Assembly (NCBI GenBank): GCA_028278545.1
Contig: JANQED010000115.1
Location: 183,425 to 247,424 of the forward strand
Source of the DNA: Anaerolineales bacterium
GTDB taxonomy: Bacteria; Chloroflexota; Anaerolineae; Anaerolineales; UBA11858
DNA: 64,000 nt
Reading direction: 5' to 3'
A program made the translations under genes and the position numbers. How positions within the stretch are numbered: position 1 is the first letter of the stretch; each line of letters opens with the position of its first letter. Shown piece after piece: positions 61,396-64,000 of this stretch. The notes beneath the pieces were generated by a model. That model worked only from the letters and a program-made list of their open reading frames with translations. It had not been told where the DNA came from and searched no databases.

Positions 61396-62895
61396 TCAAA
61401 TAGCACATGTGGCAGTAATTTTTGTGCCTTTATGGTTTCTGCTTTCAATCGCCAGTTTTCCGTTCAATAGTTCAACGCGTTCTCGGATCGAGCGCAAACC
61501 CATCCCTTCAGTCATCTTTTCGGGATCGAACCCGACACCATTGTCCGTTATCTTCAGCGTGATGTGGTCGGGATGATAGACGAGGTGGATTTCTGCTTGT
61601 GAGGCCTGGCTGTGTCTGGCGACGTTTGAGATCGCGCCCTGAATGATGCGGAATAACGATTTTTCTACCTCGCGCGGGATACTGCGTACCCCTTGCGTTC
61701 TCACTTCGATAGGAATGCCAAGCTGATTTTCAGACTCCTTGGCATATTTGCGGATTGCCGGGATCAAGCCCACGCCTTGCAATGCTACCGGGCGAAGTTC
61801 GCGGATCAGGTCCGTTAGCTCTCTGCGCACTTCATTGATTAATTTTTCAGCTTCGTCCATGTGTTCTACCACTGTCCCAGCCTCTGGGTTCATCTGCACT
61901 CGAGCAGTGGCCAATTGGGCTGAAGCTGCGAAGGCCTGCTGCTTGACGCTGTCGTGCAGTTCTCGGGCAAGCCGGTTGCGTTCTTCGATGACCGAGATCT
62001 CTTGGCGTTCGTCCAGCAGGTTCTCCAACTGCACGGCCATGTGATTGAGCGTATTGCCCAGGTGACCTAGCTCATCACTGACCGGGTCATCGATGAGAAC
62101 CGAAAAATCGCCCTGGCTCCAGGCTTGCGCTGAGTCCCCCAGGCTGTTCAGCCGTGATGTCAGATCGCGTGCGGTCATGAAGCCGAACAACGTCCCAAAA
62201 ACCCCAGCGATGAGCGTGATGAACAACAAGATAAACCCAACTTGGCGAGAAATTTGCGGCCAGCGCAAAACCTCCATGAGCTGAGATTTGTGCATGAATC
62301 CCAGCACGCCGACGAGATCCCCAGAGCCGTTCGCGTGATAAATGGGGATTGCACCAACGATGACATCACTACCTACCTTGTTGATAAGTTGGTCAGATCT
62401 CACCGCACCTGATAAGGCGGCGTTAAATGGTTCGGTCAACCCGGGGATCTCATCGGTATCTAGGGGCTGGCCCGCCTGGGTGTTCTGTATAAAATCGTGG
62501 GGCACGGCATCGATGAGATTTCCGCTCGCATCGGTGTAGATCACATATAGCACATTGGAGCTGGTGACGTTTAAGATGAAGTCACCGATCTCAATGGGAG
62601 ATATCTCCGCGACGGTGGCTCTGAACTGGCTGAGCAGCTTTCCAAGACCTTCTATATCTGGGGGATCGGCGGATAGATATTGTCGCCCCAATCGATTATA
62701 GGATCCTGAGGTGATATCTATGAAAAGTTCTCCTGGAGTGACCCTTGTTTTCGATACGATGTAAGCTGAGACCCCCAAGATAACAATTGTGCCGGCAACC
62801 AGGAGTGCTGCTACGGTAACCCCAAAGTAGCTTAAAGTCAGTTTCCAGCGTAGGGTGCTGAACTGATCAAGAAACTTCCGCCACAGGCTTTTCAT
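61396..62895 (-). CDS. NarX/DesK-type sensor histidine kinase
   Basis: A 499-residue membrane kinase. Helix 1 is at about 19-45, an extracytoplasmic domain (about 50-210) follows, helix 2 is at about 218-240, then HAMP (about 240-290), the HisKA_3 dimerisation box ERNRLARELHDSVKQQAF with the phosphorylated His, and a HATPase domain with ITDNGVGFDP and GMGLRSIRERVELL. The signal is not evident. The same transcript makes its response regulator. Confidence 0.93.
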   Translation of the reverse strand: MKSLWRKFLDQFSTLRWKLTLSYFGVTVAALLVAGTIVILGVSAYIVSKTRVTPGELFIDITSGSYNRLGRQYLSADPPDIEGLGKLLSQFRATVAEISPIEIGDFILNVTSSNVLYVIYTDASGNLIDAVPHDFIQNTQAGQPLDTDEIPGLTEPFNAALSGAVRSDQLINKVGSDVIVGAIPIYHANGSGDLVGVLGFMHKSQLMEVLRWPQISRQVGFILLFITLIAGVFGTLFGFMTARDLTSRLNSLGDSAQAWSQGDFSVLIDDPVSDELGHLGNTLNHMAVQLENLLDERQEISVIEERNRLARELHDSVKQQAFAASAQLATARVQMNPEAGTVVEHMDEAEKLINEVRRELTDLIRELRPVALQGVGLIPAIRKYAKESENQLGIPIEVRTQGVRSIPREVEKSLFRIIQGAISNVARHSQASQAEIHLVYHPDHITLKITDNGVGFDPEKMTEGMGLRSIRERVELLNGKLAIESRNHKGTKITATCAI

Positions 62896-62942
62896 GACTT
62901 CAAATATACTTCACGGCCGCGTGCCTGACAATGTGAGCAATA

Positions 62943-63180
62943 TACTCCTCAAGTAGGGTATTAAATTGTACTCAAGAACCGTGCATTTTGTTCATTTTTA
63001 AACTAACATGGTGCTGGGTAAGAGATAGCCTCTTACTCCTCCAATGGCGGGGGATGGAGAACGATCCATCCCCCATTTGGCTTAAAGAGTGGCCCGTGTG
63101 GGGACATTACCTTTTGATCAAAGTGTTCGGACAACGCATTTATACCTGGCGTGTGCTGAGGAAACCCTACTCAAGTAGGG
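62943..63180. repeat. TACTCAAG/CTCAAGTAGGG repeats upstream of the two-component genes
   Basis: CTCAAGTAGGG occurs at 62948-62958 and 63170-63180. The second is part of a palindrome, CCCTACT-CA-AGTAGGG (63165-63180). TACTCAAG recurs at 62969-62976 next to TACAAT on the minus strand, a possible kinase -10. The spread and dyad look like response-regulator binding sites. Confidence 0.4.
63041..63080. other. Strong hairpin in the intergenic region
   Basis: GGGGGATGG (63049-63057) pairs with CCATCCCCC (63066-63074), flanked by CCAA and TTGG that extend the stem imperfectly. No U-run follows. It could belong to a small RNA or to the 5' leader of a transcript for the downstream gene. Confidence 0.5.
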
Positions 63181-63252
63181 GGAAAGACTGTCCTCCAGTG
63201 TTATGTGCGCATCTATCGTTTTGATTTATGATCGTAACTGCTTCCGTGAAAA

Positions 63253-63276
63253 TCGCCCCGGTTGTAACCGGGGCGA
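63253..63276 (-). terminator. GC-rich hairpin with T-run on the minus strand
   Basis: TCGCCCCGGTT (63253-63263) and its complement (63266-63276) form an 11-bp perfect stem with a two-base gap at the tip. On the minus strand it is followed by TTTTC, as an intrinsic terminator. No minus-strand gene lies just upstream, so it may end a short unannotated RNA. Confidence 0.5.
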
Positions 63277-63520
63277 CGACTGGAAAGTCCAAGGCCCTAC
63301 CAGACCTGATTGAACTTTCCTATGCTTAGTATACCTAATTTCTCTCTTGCTTGGACATTCGTCTACGATATTGTCTGTGTTACTGTATGGTCGATAGTCG
63401 TTTGGCATCAGATACCATACTCCAATAGAGGGATATGCGGAATCTGGAAAGGGGGTGGTTGCTATTACAAATAAGCATTAACTGTCCGTCCACTGTATAT
63501 CCATTTTAAGGAGAAGAATC

Positions 63521-64000
63521 GTGAATTCGAAAAAACTACTTGTTATTGGTTTATTGGTCATCGCCAGCCTGGCGTTAGCGGCCTGCCAACCTGAGACAGT
63601 CACGGTTGTCGAAACTGTGGTCGTCGAGAAAGAAGGCGAGACGATCATCGAGACCGTGGTTGTCGAAAAGGAAGTGGAAGCCGAACCCGCGGCCGAAGAA
63701 GCTGCCGGCGGAGAGTGCTGTGATGCTTACCGCATCGCCCTCTTCGAGGAGCCTGTCTCCCTGAACTACTGGAACTACCTCGGCCCAGGCAGCTCGGTCT
63801 GGACGAGCTACGTGCTTGACGGTCAGGCTCCACAATTGTTCACGCTTTCAGACAAGCGCTTTGATTTCGTCACCATGTTGGCGAGGGCGATCCCTGAGCC
63901 TGTGGACAATGGCGATGGCACCTACACCCTGACTGTCGAGATGGTGCAGGATGCGGTCTGGAGCGATGGCGAGTCCATCACTGCCGCTGACTATATCTTC
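63521..64000 (+). CDS. Peptide-type ABC transporter substrate-binding lipoprotein (partial)
   Basis: The first 160 codons of a gene that runs off the right edge, in the frame starting at GTG 63521 after AAGGAG. Lipobox LALAAC (Cys22) is followed by a Val/Glu/Thr-rich spacer with ETVVVEKE twice (31-38 and 44-51). The mature part (YRIALFEEPVSLNYWNYLGP, then LAR-IPEPVDNGDGTYTLTVEM and VWSDGESITAADY) matches the N-terminal region of family 5 binding proteins (DppA/OppA/nickel). The ligand is unknown. Confidence 0.88.
   Translation, partial: MNSKKLLVIGLLVIASLALAACQPETVTVVETVVVEKEGETIIETVVVEKEVEAEPAAEEAAGGECCDAYRIALFEEPVSLNYWNYLGPGSSVWTSYVLDGQAPQLFTLSDKRFDFVTMLARAIPEPVDNGDGTYTLTVEMVQDAVWSDGESITAADYIF

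Larger units (their letters stand above)
62896..63520. other. 625-base structured intergenic region
   Basis: No convincing coding frame on either strand. It contains repeats of the TACTCAAG type (62943-62976 and 63165-63180), a strong stem at 63041-63080, a very strong GC stem at 63253-63276, and the AAGGAG site (63508-63513) of the next gene. A small RNA is possible but not proven. Confidence 0.6.

Noticed and set aside
63226..63408. 60-residue minus-strand frame over the GC hairpin
   Set aside because: No ribosome binding site, no family resemblance, and the reading frame runs through a perfect hairpin better explained as RNA structure.

Overview
The window looks like a chromosome segment from a member of the Chloroflexota, most like the Anaerolineae. 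The points in favour are lipoproteins with a Val/Glu/Thr-rich stretch straight after the lipidated Cys, a Ser/Thr kinase fused to PD40 repeats, an RdhB-type reductive dehalogenase anchor, a corrinoid-salvage operon, and many ABC importers with lipoprotein binding proteins (a monoderm-style envelope). I see no phage, insertion sequence, CRISPR array, rRNA or tRNA. This is inferred from gene content; no search was run.

Layout, + strand left edge (1-7030): the tail of a probable reductive dehalogenase catalytic subunit, its membrane anchor, an FmdB-type zinc ribbon, a membrane protein that fuses a complete CuA domain to a NosR/NapH-like polyferredoxin, a DUF4418 membrane protein, an FtsX/LolD-type ABC pair, an eight-bladed PQQ-like propeller lipoprotein, and a second CuA-like cupredoxin lacking the Met ligand. 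This looks like a copper and Fe-S respiratory module beside rdhAB. From 7.2 to 15.4 kb there is mostly minus-strand housekeeping: an aldo/keto reductase, an inositol-monophosphatase-family enzyme, a DCC-family protein, an internally deleted AhpD-like remnant, a phosphoesterase, an amidohydrolase-CYTH fusion, CinA and an ornithine-cyclodeaminase-like enzyme. From 15.5 to 21.1 kb lies a complete branched-chain amino acid ABC operon (livK-H-M-G-F, minus strand), with a strong hairpin after livK and a terminator after livF.

From 21.5 to 34.3 kb: a membrane protein, gyrB, a Ser/Thr kinase, then a polyphosphate neighbourhood (PPK2, PPK1, a helix-hairpin-helix protein with an extreme lysine tail, a Ppx-C-like/CHAD protein, and SixA), followed by a threonine-synthase-like enzyme. 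From 34.6 to 39.2 kb: a secreted Asp-box (BNR) repeat protein and a multiheme cytochrome with one NrfA-like CxxCK site. From 39.2 to 47.2 kb: a minus-strand LacI-controlled sugar operon (lacI, binding protein, two permeases, GT4, GH13_18 phosphorylase), similar in content to the E. coli ycj genes, with two identical perfect palindromic operators placed on its promoter.

From 47.3 to 50.5 kb: an SDR, fumarase C and an EamA transporter. From 50.5 to 60.6 kb: a long minus-strand cobamide salvage/assembly operon (btuF, cobO, pduX, cobT, cobS, bcp, cbiB, cobD, cobC, cobQ, cobU) behind a cobalamin riboswitch with its own intrinsic terminator. Corrinoid salvage here and a corrinoid-dependent dehalogenase at the left edge would make metabolic sense together. 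From 60.7 kb to the end: a NarL-type two-component pair, a structured 625-base intergenic region with repeats and two strong hairpins, and the start of a peptide-type ABC binding lipoprotein cut by the window edge.
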